Positions 26,405 to 34,271 of a stretch of 64,000 nt of DNA are shown piece after piece. The translations under genes and the position numbers were made by a program. Under the pieces are notes generated by a model. It searched no databases. It was not told the DNA's origin and was given only the letters and a program-made list of their open reading frames with translations. The stretch is from JAVBRU01 sp031547595 (GTDB lineage: Bacteria; Bacillota; Clostridia; Christensenellales; Aristaeellaceae). Every line of letters begins with the position of its first letter. The first letter of the stretch is position 1. The DNA lies in assembly GCA_031547595.1 (NCBI GenBank), contig JAVBRU010000052.1, positions 62,001 through 126,000 on the forward strand, written 5' to 3'.

Positions 26405-26803
26405 TTAGGATAATTGCATAAAACGTTCCAGGTTATCCGCGATAATCTCCGCGTCTGCTGGGGCAAAAACATAACCTGGGATGCCCGCCGCCGTGATCCA
26501 GCGAAGCGCCTGATGCTCCATCAGCTGTGGTTCGCCGTCCTGCAACGTGGCCAGAAACAGCGTCAGATGCACCGTATACGCAGGGTAGACGTGCTGCACC
26601 GTTGTGAACATTTCGCCCACCGCCAGGGTGACCCCCAGCTCCTCTTGACATTCCCGCACCAGCGCATCCGGCCCGCTTTCGCCTTTTTCCACCTTGCCGC
26701 CGGGGAACTCCCACATCAGCCCGCAATTCTTATGCGGCGGCCGCTGGCAAATCATAAATTGCCCGTCCTGCACAATCAGCGCTGCTACTACTTCGATTGT
26801 CAT
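26405..26803 (-). CDS. MutT-type (8-oxo)-dGTP pyrophosphatase, Nudix family
   Basis: 132 residues, cytoplasmic. MTIEVVAALIV...FMICQRP..., then EFPGGKVEKGES and the full Nudix box G-x5-E-x7-RE-x2-EE-x-G ending RECQEELGV. The layout and size match MutT/CTP pyrophosphohydrolases that remove oxidised nucleotides. It starts 3 bp after the histidine kinase stop and its GGGAGG site lies in the last kinase codons, so it is the last gene of the regulator operon. Confidence 0.93.
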   Translation of the reverse strand: MTIEVVAALIVQDGQFMICQRPPHKNCGLMWEFPGGKVEKGESGPDALVRECQEELGVTLAVGEMFTTVQHVYPAYTVHLTLFLATLQDGEPQLMEHQALRWITAAGIPGYVFAPADAEIIADNLERFMQLS

Positions 26804-26806
26804 GGC

Positions 26807-28192
26807 CTAACCTCCCAATTTTGCAGGCTTATCATAGCGCGCAAAATGGGGTTCGTCAAGCTCTTTCAAGGCCGTCATGCAAAGGATGACAGATGTTTCG
26901 AACAAGTCACCCTGGGCAGTAAACAGTGCATGGCCGTAGTATTTCTGCGCAATAGCGCGGATGGAGCTGAGCCCAATCCCTTCTCCCTCATGCTTGCGGG
27001 AGGCAAATACACCATCGCTGGCCTCAAACACGCCATCGAAACGGTTTTCCATGTTGATGGTCAGGTAATCGCCGCTAATAGCGGACAATAAACTGATACT
27101 GCGCTGTCCTGGTTTTAACCGCGCACTTGCTTCTACGGCATTTTCCAGCATGTTGCCCAGCAGCACACACAGGTCCATCGAGGATATGCCGCCGACGTTC
27201 TCCGGAATGATTAGCTGGGTGCTGGTATGCACGCTTGCTTCCGCCGCCATCGCCAGATAGTGGTTCACAATTGCATTGGCCGCATGATTTTCGCATACGC
27301 GCTCTTCTGTTTCACGCGGCAGCTGCACCTGCACCTCCGCCAGGTAGGTATTCAGCCGCTCCAAATCCCCCGCATGCGCAAAGCCGGATAGAACAGCCAG
27401 GGAATGGCGCAGATCATGCCTCGCTTTTCTGGTTTCAAGGATGCCCTCCTGCAGGCGCTCGTACTGGTCGCGTTGCAGGTTCAGCTGCATTTCGGCATGG
27501 CGTGTACGCTCCGCCATGCGCACGCTGTCTGCAGTTTTTTGCATCATTTGAACAATCAGATAATAGCTGATAAATGCGCCGCACGCCAGCAAAGAGTTTC
27601 CGGCGCAGAACGCCCACAGGGGAATCGTGGCCTGCTGCATATCCATGGTGCTCATTAAAAAGAAAAGGGATATAACCAGCGGCACAATCCACAGGTGGCT
27701 CCATTCAAACATATCCAGATCGCGTACCAATGGCCAAATCTTGGCTCTAAGCACAATAAAAGCGGGAATCATAAACAAAACAGCCGTGCTGCCGTGCAAT
27801 AGTGCAGCACCCACACTCAAATAGGAGGGATTGGATGCCATAAACAGCCCGGCCTCGGGCATGTAGCGGTTGAGGGCGATGGCCATCGCGCTGACAAAGC
27901 AGGCATAGCTGGCCACCACACAATATAGAAACAGCAGTTTGCCGCGCCGGATATCAATCACGCGCTGCAGCGCCATGAAACAAACCGGCAAAAATATCAC
28001 CATCGCCAGGTTGAACGTCTCGTCTTCGAACAATGCGGTTATCGTGCAGACGGTTAGGATCGCAATACCGGCAAACGTCAGCAGTTTTTTGAGCGGTATT
28101 TTCAGGCGGTCGCGCACCGTAAACACCAATAAAAAGGCATAACAAACCAGCATGACCACATTGGCACCAAAGTACGCCCAATCAAAGTACAT
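26807..28192 (-). CDS. Sensor histidine kinase with GHKL ATPase domain
   Basis: 461 residues. About six to seven membrane helices fill residues 5-220, followed by a coiled coil (about 225-260) and a kinase core of the AgrC/CitA-like type: dimerisation helix RKARHDLRHSLAVLSGF with the likely phospho-acceptor His, N box LLGNMLENAVEAS and G box GEGIGLSSI. The start coding MYFDWAY is preferred since GAGGG precedes it; it overlaps the response regulator gene by 11 bp. The membrane sensor resembles peptide-sensing kinases but no peptide precursor gene is visible nearby. Confidence 0.9.
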   Translation of the reverse strand: MYFDWAYFGANVVMLVCYAFLLVFTVRDRLKIPLKKLLTFAGIAILTVCTITALFEDETFNLAMVIFLPVCFMALQRVIDIRRGKLLFLYCVVASYACFVSAMAIALNRYMPEAGLFMASNPSYLSVGAALLHGSTAVLFMIPAFIVLRAKIWPLVRDLDMFEWSHLWIVPLVISLFFLMSTMDMQQATIPLWAFCAGNSLLACGAFISYYLIVQMMQKTADSVRMAERTRHAEMQLNLQRDQYERLQEGILETRKARHDLRHSLAVLSGFAHAGDLERLNTYLAEVQVQLPRETEERVCENHAANAIVNHYLAMAAEASVHTSTQLIIPENVGGISSMDLCVLLGNMLENAVEASARLKPGQRSISLLSAISGDYLTINMENRFDGVFEASDGVFASRKHEGEGIGLSSIRAIAQKYYGHALFTAQGDLFETSVILCMTALKELDEPHFARYDKPAKLGG

Positions 28193-28919
28193 CCGAAATC
28201 CCTCTTTTTGCGCGGTCCACAAGGCTGCTAAAGTACATTTCGCGGAATCGCTCCTGCTCGTTCTGACGAATATACACAGTATCGCCGTTTTGCATTACAA
28301 AGTCGTTGCTCACGGAGCGCACATGTTCAAAATTGACAATATAACTGCGGTGGCAGCGGCAAAAAGGCGGGTAGGGCAGCATGCTCTCCAATTGGCTGAT
28401 GCTGATCCACGCATGGACAACGCCATCCCGTGTGTGCAGGGCACTGCTTTTGTTCTCGGCTTCCACATAATAAATATCCGATAGCAGGATGTCTACCGGC
28501 CTTCGATCCACCATCAGCGTCACAAACCGGCGCCCCTCGCGCTGCTTGATAAAGCGCCGCCATACCTCGCTCAGCTCGTCCTGTAAGACAGGCTTGATCA
28601 GATAATGCATCGCCTGCACCTGATAGCCTTCCAAGGCAAGCTCCGGGCTGCAGGTGGTAAACACGATGGGGAGATCAGGCTCCGCCGTGCGCACCTTGCG
28701 GGCGACCTGCATGCCACTGAGCTCTCCCATAAAAATGTCCAAAAACAAAATATCATACCGCTGCGGATCATAACCTGCCAAGAACTCTTCCCCGGATGCA
28801 AATTCTGCTATTTGCGGGGGAATGGGCGAGCCTTTCAGGCTTTCCAGCAGGGCTTCAACCAACTGAGTGCGCTCATTCGCGCAATCTTCCAGTATGGCAA
28901 TGCTCAGATGCTCACTCAA
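28182..28919 (-). CDS. LytTR-family response regulator
   Basis: 245 residues: receiver domain (residues 5-125; acidic pair ED near 12, phospho-Asp in LFLDIFMGE near 62, Lys in LIKPV) and LytTR DNA-binding domain (about 140-238; IYYVEAENKSSALHTRDG, FCRCHRSYIVNFEHV, VYIRQNEQERFREMYF). Partner of the kinase downstream. Such pairs (AgrCA-like) usually control nearby surface or peptide genes; targets here are unknown. Confidence 0.94.
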   Translation of the reverse strand: MSEHLSIAILEDCANERTQLVEALLESLKGSPIPPQIAEFASGEEFLAGYDPQRYDILFLDIFMGELSGMQVARKVRTAEPDLPIVFTTCSPELALEGYQVQAMHYLIKPVLQDELSEVWRRFIKQREGRRFVTLMVDRRPVDILLSDIYYVEAENKSSALHTRDGVVHAWISISQLESMLPYPPFCRCHRSYIVNFEHVRSVSNDFVMQNGDTVYIRQNEQERFREMYFSSLVDRAKRGISDVL

Positions 28920-29009
28920 AATGCAAACCCCTTTACAAACTGGATTATTCTATCATAATGACATATATCGTGGTTTTTTGCAAGCACAATTTACAGCACG
29001 CAGAATGCC

Positions 29010-29036
29010 AAAAAAAGCCCCGCGTTGCCGCAAGGC
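29010..29036 (-). terminator. Intrinsic terminator of the PNPOx-like gene
   Basis: On the minus strand GCCTTGCG-GCAA-CGCGGGGC (with two G-U pairs) followed by seven T. It ends the 29055-29486 transcript before the regulator operon. Confidence 0.78.
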
Positions 29037-29054
29037 CGTTGATAGCAGTTTTGC

Positions 29055-29486
29055 TTACAGTGTGCCCCTGATGTTCCCTTCCACTTCGCTCAGCAGCAGG
29101 CTATACCGCTGCGTGTTAAACCGCAGCACGCAAAAGCCAGGGTCTTCCGGGCCGGAGAAGTAATAGCTCATGCCCTTATACCACATTTCCTGCTTGGTGG
29201 GCAGGTTGGTCAGCACTTCCAGGGTGCCCACCAAAGTGATGTTGTACAGCGGGTTGTCCGAGTTGAAACAGATGCTGGCGCGGTTGCAGGCACAGGCGCG
29301 TCTCGCCCAGTTGCTCTCAACACCGCTGCAGAAGGTGACCCACCTGATGCCGTCCGCTTTGGAAACAGAGATGGTGGCGGCGGTGGGATAGCCATCGCTG
29401 TCCATCAGCGCCAATGTGCAGTATCCTTTGTTTCCGGTCTTTGCGGCAATGATCTCCGCTGCCTTCAAAATAGCTGTTTGCTCCAT
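29055..29486 (-). CDS. Pyridoxamine 5'-phosphate oxidase-like flavin/haem-binding protein
   Basis: 143 residues from MEQTAILKAA, chosen for the AAAGGAG site 8 bp before it. The split-barrel pattern is clear: GYCTLALMDSDGYPTAATISV, IRWVTFCSGVESNWARRACACNRASICF (in part) and NITLVGTLEVL. The family includes general stress protein 26-type FMN-binding proteins. It is a single-gene unit with its own promoter and terminator. Cysteine pair ACAC near residue 84 is notable. Confidence 0.85.
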   Translation of the reverse strand: MEQTAILKAAEIIAAKTGNKGYCTLALMDSDGYPTAATISVSKADGIRWVTFCSGVESNWARRACACNRASICFNSDNPLYNITLVGTLEVLTNLPTKQEMWYKGMSYYFSGPEDPGFCVLRFNTQRYSLLLSEVEGNIRGTL

Positions 29487-29504
29487 GGTTTGTGCTCCTT
29501 TTTG

Positions 29505-29534
29505 ATAATATATACAAGATAGCATAAGGAACAA
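29505..29534 (-). promoter_or_regulatory. Probable promoter of the PNPOx-like gene
   Basis: Minus strand TTGTTC (29529-29534), 18 bp, TATTAT (29505-29510), about 20 bp before the start codon; close spacing implies a very short leader. Confidence 0.5.
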
Positions 29535-29624
29535 GACAGCTGTGTGTCAGGTTTCTTCAACAACCCGCGAAGATTACTGCGTATGCACCATGCTTTATAT
29601 TACAAATGGCAGGCTTCATAGAAC

Positions 29625-29674
29625 AAAAAAGGCATGGGCCGGAAATGCGTTCATTCCCCAGCCCATGCGTTTTC
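29625..29674 (-). terminator. Terminator of the surface-protein gene, with a GGAATG-like apical stem
   Basis: Outer stem GCATGGGC (29632-29639) / GCCCATGC (29661-29668), A run at 29625-29630 (U run of the minus transcript) and TTTT on the other side. The apex GGAAATG..CATTCC resembles the GGAATGC core elements. It lies 17 bp after the stop of the minus-strand gene. Confidence 0.75.
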
Positions 29675-29690
29675 ATATCCCTAAAAATAC

Positions 29691-31619
29691 TTATTCTGCT
29701 TCTTTTTTGTCCTTCGTGTGGCGCTGCGCTGCGCGGCGGCGGCGGGGGGCAGCTTCTTCCGTGGCTTCTTCGGGTTCTTCCTCTGCGCTCTCTTGGGCGG
29801 GGGCGGGCTGCTCGTCCTGGGCGGTGCGGGTCATCCGATATCCGCCCATACCGTCCATCGCAGGCTTTTCGGCCTCCAGGGGCAGGGGATCGGGGATGGC
29901 CGGCGCGTTTTCTTCCTCGTCGGCGATCAGGCGCTCGTGCGGCAGCTCGTCTTTATCAAACTCGGTGCGTTTGGCTTCTACGTCCAGCTCGTCATCGGCA
30001 GGCTCGGTATAATCGCGGCGGGCAGCCCGCTCGAAATGATCATAGGCGGAGCTGGATTTGCGCTTGCTGTTAAGGCGCACAAAGCTGCTGACAGCAAAGA
30101 GAATGAACATGCCGGCAAAGATGATGCCCAGCGCAATGGCAAGCACCGTCAGCGAATCCACACCGCGGCCCAGCATATCATCCACATCCTTGGTGGTGGG
30201 CGGGGCGATGGTTACCAGCACCGGCACGGTGGCAGTGGGGGCGGAGGTGGGCGCCTGGGTGGGCGCGGCAATGGTGATGCGAAGATCGTTGGAGAAGAAC
30301 TCCATCTCGTTGCCCAGGGCATCCTTGGCCTTGGCAGTGAATTGGTATTTGCCTGCTTCGGAAATGGTGACATCGCGCGGCAGCTCTACACTGGCACCCG
30401 GCTCCATCGAAGCAATGGTATAAATGCTGACGTTGCCGTGGGTGATGCGGATGTTCTCGGCCTTGACGTTGCTGTTGTTGGTGACAACCAGCACAAAGCG
30501 TAAGTCGTAGGGGGTTTTGGGGATGGTATTGGTGTCGCAGCTGAGGTTGAGGGACAGGCGCAGCGTTTTCTCCGGGTCGTACGCGCCTACGGTGACCTCT
30601 CCGGTATCCATGGTGTTGGTGCTGCCAGTGTTGTCTTTCAAGGCGGCGGTAAGCTTAAAGGTTGTCCGCTCCAGCAGAGTATATTCTTTAGATTTAGACA
30701 CCGTCTGCCCGGCGGGGATTTCGATGTTGGTAAACATCTCGCCCCACTTGGCGTCCTTCACCGAGGTGGCGGTATAGCTGATATTGCCCTCATTTGTGAA
30801 TGTGACCGTCAGCGTAACGGCGGAGCCGATGTCTACGGCGGTGTCCGATGCGGACAGCGACATGCTGAGGTTGGGCTTGGCCAGCGGAATGACCAGCGCA
30901 TCCACTGTTTGCGTTTTGGTGGCCGTGCTGCCCGCCGCTTTATAGGTGATGGTGGCACTGCTGGTCAGATCGGCGCTGCCCATTTTGGCAGTGAAGGTGA
31001 AAGTCTTTTTTTCGCCCGGATTTAAGGAGGCCTCTGTCTGGGCGGTTTTTGCGATCTTTTCCTGAATCTTAATATCCGTCAATTTGACGTTGCCGGCGTT
31101 GTACAACTCGTACACCACCGTGACGGTGCCGCCGGAGCGTGCCACCTGCGGATCAGCCGTGCGCGTGACGCTCAGCTCCACCCGCTCGCCCGTGAAAGCG
31201 ATTTTGGCGGTGGCAAGCTTCTGGCTTTGCACGATGCTGCCATCGTCGCCGTCCAGATCATATTTGAGGGTATAGGTGAACTCGCCCGCGTCGAGCTGCT
31301 CCTGCGTCACAGTCCAATCGCCCGTCCAGCTTTTAAAGCTATCGGCCTTCAGGTATTGGCTGCCGCCGTCTCCAAAGGTAGGGACGGCCTTGCCCGCGGG
31401 GTCGTACAGCGTGACGGGATAGGGCATGTCCGTGCTGCCGGTGTTGGTGACACGCAAAGAAACGCTCACCTTGCCGGGTGCAGTGAGGCTGGTAGGGTTG
31501 ATCTCGATGGTAAAGTCAACAGGATCGGTAGCGGCCAGCGCACCAATGCCACACATCAACCCTACCAGCAACACCAACAGAAATCCTGTGTATTTGAGAA
31601 AACGACGGGCAGAGAACAT
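29691..31619 (-). CDS. Large surface-exposed membrane protein with immunoglobulin-like (CARDB/DUF11-like) repeats
   Basis: 642 residues from the ATG coding MFSARRF (GGAAGGGGGG upstream). Signal peptide or signal anchor at residues 8-30; three to four beta-sandwich repeats between 35 and 460, each with the pattern I..NP..L..PG.VS(V)SLRVTNTGS; a Pro/Thr/Ala spacer near 470-490 (TQAPTSAPTATVP); a single membrane helix near 510-535 (SLTVLAIALGIIFAGMFILF); and a roughly 110-residue acidic cytoplasmic tail ending RRRRAAQRHTKDKKEAE. It has a consensus promoter and its own terminator. Role unknown; the architecture fits a cell-wall-spanning organiser or adhesion protein. Confidence 0.82.
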   Translation of the reverse strand: MFSARRFLKYTGFLLVLLVGLMCGIGALAATDPVDFTIEINPTSLTAPGKVSVSLRVTNTGSTDMPYPVTLYDPAGKAVPTFGDGGSQYLKADSFKSWTGDWTVTQEQLDAGEFTYTLKYDLDGDDGSIVQSQKLATAKIAFTGERVELSVTRTADPQVARSGGTVTVVYELYNAGNVKLTDIKIQEKIAKTAQTEASLNPGEKKTFTFTAKMGSADLTSSATITYKAAGSTATKTQTVDALVIPLAKPNLSMSLSASDTAVDIGSAVTLTVTFTNEGNISYTATSVKDAKWGEMFTNIEIPAGQTVSKSKEYTLLERTTFKLTAALKDNTGSTNTMDTGEVTVGAYDPEKTLRLSLNLSCDTNTIPKTPYDLRFVLVVTNNSNVKAENIRITHGNVSIYTIASMEPGASVELPRDVTISEAGKYQFTAKAKDALGNEMEFFSNDLRITIAAPTQAPTSAPTATVPVLVTIAPPTTKDVDDMLGRGVDSLTVLAIALGIIFAGMFILFAVSSFVRLNSKRKSSSAYDHFERAARRDYTEPADDELDVEAKRTEFDKDELPHERLIADEEENAPAIPDPLPLEAEKPAMDGMGGYRMTRTAQDEQPAPAQESAEEEPEEATEEAAPRRRRAAQRHTKDKKEAE

Positions 31620-31707
31620 GCCCTTCCCCCCTTCCAATACGCGAAGCTACGTGCACCAAAATGACCGTGCCCGCGCCCGCATAGGAAAAAATCAGACAAC
31701 TATAAAC

Positions 31708-31736
31708 ATTGTAGAACAAATACAGGCCGATGTCAA
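31708..31736 (-). promoter_or_regulatory. Consensus promoter of the surface-protein gene
   Basis: Minus strand TTGACA (31731-31736), 17 bp, TACAAT (31708-31713); leader of about 80 bases. Confidence 0.82.
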
Positions 31737-31784
31737 GCAAGACCCGGGCGAAATAGGCCTAAACGACAGGAATTTACACGATTT

Positions 31785-32207
31785 TCAACCATTTTGACGC
31801 AGTTGACGGTATGCTTTATAGGCGACTGCCAGCAAAGACCGGTCCTGCGTATAGGTAATGCGCGTCAGCGCGTCGTCGTGATCGAAAAAACCGGCGTCAT
31901 GGATATCTTCCCAGCGGTTGGGTGTACACTGCACGCTGCCCGTTTGCATGATGTACCACTGGATGCGGTTGCACACGGGGCGCTTGCGGGAAAAAGAAAA
32001 AAACTCGTAGCAGGTTTCGCCGGCGCTTAAGAGCACTTCGGCACTCACCCCGGCCTCTGCCATCACACGCGCCAGCGCCACAGCGTGCAGCGCGTCACCC
32101 TCGTGCACAACACCCTTGGGCATCGCCCAGTCCCCTTTGTCGTTTTTGATCAGCAGCACCTGGTCGTTACAGAAAACAATGCCTCCGGCACAATTGCGAA
32201 ACAGCAT
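31785..32207 (-). CDS. Nudix-fold protein with decayed Nudix box
   Basis: 140 residues from MLFRNCAGGIVF (GGAGAGG upstream). The fold is recognisable: GDWAMPKGVVHEGDALHAVALARVMAEAGV aligns with PKGxxExGExxxxAAxREVxEETG, but the catalytic RExxEE has become ARVMAE, keeping only the last Glu. Hydrolysis is therefore doubtful; catalytically dead Nudix domains are known as ligand-binding regulators. The rest (FFSFSRKRPVCNRIQWYIMQT) matches diadenosine-polyphosphate-type Nudix proteins. It is monocistronic with a good promoter. Confidence 0.8.
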   Translation of the reverse strand: MLFRNCAGGIVFCNDQVLLIKNDKGDWAMPKGVVHEGDALHAVALARVMAEAGVSAEVLLSAGETCYEFFSFSRKRPVCNRIQWYIMQTGSVQCTPNRWEDIHDAGFFDHDDALTRITYTQDRSLLAVAYKAYRQLRQNG

Positions 32208-32299
32208 GATGATGGTTCCTCTCCTATACATTCAGGGCAGGGTTCACAGGGCAAAACAAGGTGAACCGCACGCCCTATTGACTCCGATATTTGCACCAT

Positions 32300-32328
32300 A
32301 TTGTACCATGTTTTGGTGATAAAATCAA
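32300..32328 (-). promoter_or_regulatory. Promoter of the Nudix-like gene
   Basis: Minus strand TTGATT (32323-32328), 17 bp, TACAAT (32300-32305), giving a leader of about 85 bases. Confidence 0.75.
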
Positions 32329-32568
32329 GGGGGCATTACAATTTGCTGTACCGTGTAACTCTCTGTGCGTTACTGCGGCGTAAAGGACTTTTATGTACAA
32401 AAAAATATGCCTAGGATGCAAATTCAGGCTGTTTGCACTGCCGCACCGACAGCGTGTTTTAGTGTGTTTTTCGGGGATTTAGGCGCAATATGCTTCTAAA
32501 GTGTTTGACTTTATTTACAAAATCATTTCAAATCGTTGCAAAAATACTATACGAAACACCGTGAGTTG

Positions 32569-32577
32569 TGCTATAAT
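32569..32577 (+). promoter_or_regulatory. Extended -10 promoter of the maf-mreBCD operon
   Basis: TGC-TATAAT with no clear -35 at 17 bp, about 48 bp before maf. The 417-bp AT-rich gap from 32208 to 32624 holds this, the divergent Nudix-gene promoter and one small inverted repeat (TGCAAA / TTTGCA, 32417-32437); I see no gene in it. Confidence 0.55.
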
Positions 32578-32624
32578 AGAAAACGCATCTGCAGATTTGT
32601 GTGGGTGCGAGGAAAGTGAATGCT

Positions 32625-33191
32625 ATGGAAACAAAAGAAATTCTGCTGGCATCGGCTTCACCGCGAAGGAGCGAGCTGTTTTCTCAGATGGGTCTCCCCT
32701 TTCGGGTGGCCGTTGCTGACGTTACAGAGATTACGGCGGGCGCGCCGGATGTGCAGACCACCGAGAACGCGCGGCTGAAAGCACATGCCGTTTTACGGGA
32801 AAATCCAGACGCTGTGGTGCTGGCGGCGGACACGCTGGTTTGTGTCCATGACGAGGTTTTGGGCAAGCCGCGGGATGCCGAGGATGCCATGCGTATGCTG
32901 GCGCTGCTCAGCGGCGGGTGGCACACCGTGTATACCGGTGTGTGTGTGCTGTCTGCCGATGGGGAGCAGGTGGCCTGCGAAACCACGCGGGTGCAGTTTG
33001 TTCCCTTAAGCCCGAAGAGCATCCGCCGTTATGTAGACAGCGGCGAGCCGATGGACAAGGCGGGCGCTTACGCGGTGCAGGGGCAGGCGGGTATGTTTGT
33101 ATCGGGTATCGAGGGCAGCTATTCCAATGTGATTGGCCTGCCCATGAGCCGCACGCGGGACATGCTGATGGCACTGGGGTACGCGCTTTAA
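32625..33191 (+). CDS. maf: Maf-family nucleoside triphosphate pyrophosphatase
   Basis: 188 residues. LASASPRRSELFSQMGLPF is the substrate-binding signature; VLAADTLVCVHDEVLGKPRDAEDA contains the catalytic Asp. Family members hydrolyse dTTP/UTP or modified nucleotides and affect septation. The ATG is preferred to the upstream GTG since GGAAAG lies 8 bp before it. It leads the mre operon as in Bacillus. Confidence 0.96.
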   Translation: METKEILLASASPRRSELFSQMGLPFRVAVADVTEITAGAPDVQTTENARLKAHAVLRENPDAVVLAADTLVCVHDEVLGKPRDAEDAMRMLALLSGGWHTVYTGVCVLSADGEQVACETTRVQFVPLSPKSIRRYVDSGEPMDKAGAYAVQGQAGMFVSGIEGSYSNVIGLPMSRTRDMLMALGYAL

Positions 33192-33218
33192 CACGATTGA
33201 AGAAATGGATGTTTGTAT

Positions 33219-34262
33219 ATGGCAATTATTGCTCCCGATATCGGCATCGACCTTGGCACCAGCAATACCCTTGTGCATGTGCGCAAAAAGGGCATTGTGA
33301 TTGACGAACCCACCATTTTGGTGATGGACCGTACGCAAAAGCACGACGTAAAGGCCATTGGCGAGGAAGCGCGCGTGATGCTGGGGCGCACTGCGGGCGA
33401 TGTGATCGCCGTGCGACCGTTAGCCGACGGCATGATCCGGGATTTTGACATGACCAAGATCATGCTGAAGTATTTTGTGCGCAAGGCCGTTGGCGTGTCG
33501 CGCCTGGTGAAGCCGCGCGCGATTATCACCATCCCCTGCCGCGTCACGCCCATTGAGCGGCGCGCCGTGCGCCAGGCCGCGCTGGACGCGGGCGTGCGCC
33601 AGACACAGCTCAATCTGGTAGAGAAACCCTTTGCTGCGGCGCTTGGCTCCGGCCTGCCGGTGTTTGAGCCGATTGGTTCCATGGTGGTTGATATCGGCGG
33701 GGGCACTACCGAGGTGGCTGTGATTTCGCTGGGCGGCGTGGTGATCTCCCGTTCTATCCGCATTGGCGGCGTCAAAATGGACGAAGCCATTATCTCGTAT
33801 GTCAAACGCGAGTTTAATATGCTGATTGGCGACCGCACGGCGGAAGATGTGAAGATCAACATGGGCGCGGCACTCGACCCCAAGGAGGACCGCCGGGTGC
33901 TGGTGCGCGGCCGCGATATGGTGACAAACCTGCCCCAGGTGGCGGAGCTTTCCGCCAAGAAGGTATACGAAGCGCTCAAGCCGCCCTGCCAGGCCATATT
34001 GGCCGCCATCCAGTTCGTGCTGGAGCGCACACCGCCGGAACTGGCTGGCGATGTGATGCGCAGCGGCATCCACCTCACCGGCGGCGGCGCGCAGCTGTTT
34101 GGCATGGATCAGTTTATCGCATCGGAGCTTGGCATGCCGGTGCTGCTGGCGAAGGACCCGATGTCCTGCGCGGCGCTTGGGATCGGGCATCTGACAGAAA
34201 ACATTGAAATGCTTCACCGCATCGGCAAGAGCAGCTTTTTGCACGATGAAGGGGAGGTGTAA
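33219..34262 (+). CDS. mreB: Rod-shape-determining actin homologue MreB
   Basis: Bacterial actin that positions the elongation machinery under the membrane. 347 residues; phosphate-1 loop DIGIDLGTSNTLVH, phosphate-2 loop VVDIGGGTTEVAVISLGG, adenosine motif TGGGAQLFGMDQF. The ATG coding MAIIAP is chosen over a TTG two codons earlier; neither has a strong ribosome-binding site, so coupling to maf (27 bp upstream) is likely. Confidence 0.97.
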   Translation: MAIIAPDIGIDLGTSNTLVHVRKKGIVIDEPTILVMDRTQKHDVKAIGEEARVMLGRTAGDVIAVRPLADGMIRDFDMTKIMLKYFVRKAVGVSRLVKPRAIITIPCRVTPIERRAVRQAALDAGVRQTQLNLVEKPFAAALGSGLPVFEPIGSMVVDIGGGTTEVAVISLGGVVISRSIRIGGVKMDEAIISYVKREFNMLIGDRTAEDVKINMGAALDPKEDRRVLVRGRDMVTNLPQVAELSAKKVYEALKPPCQAILAAIQFVLERTPPELAGDVMRSGIHLTGGGAQLFGMDQFIASELGMPVLLAKDPMSCAALGIGHLTENIEMLHRIGKSSFLHDEGEV

Positions 34263-34271
34263 GGAGCAGCG

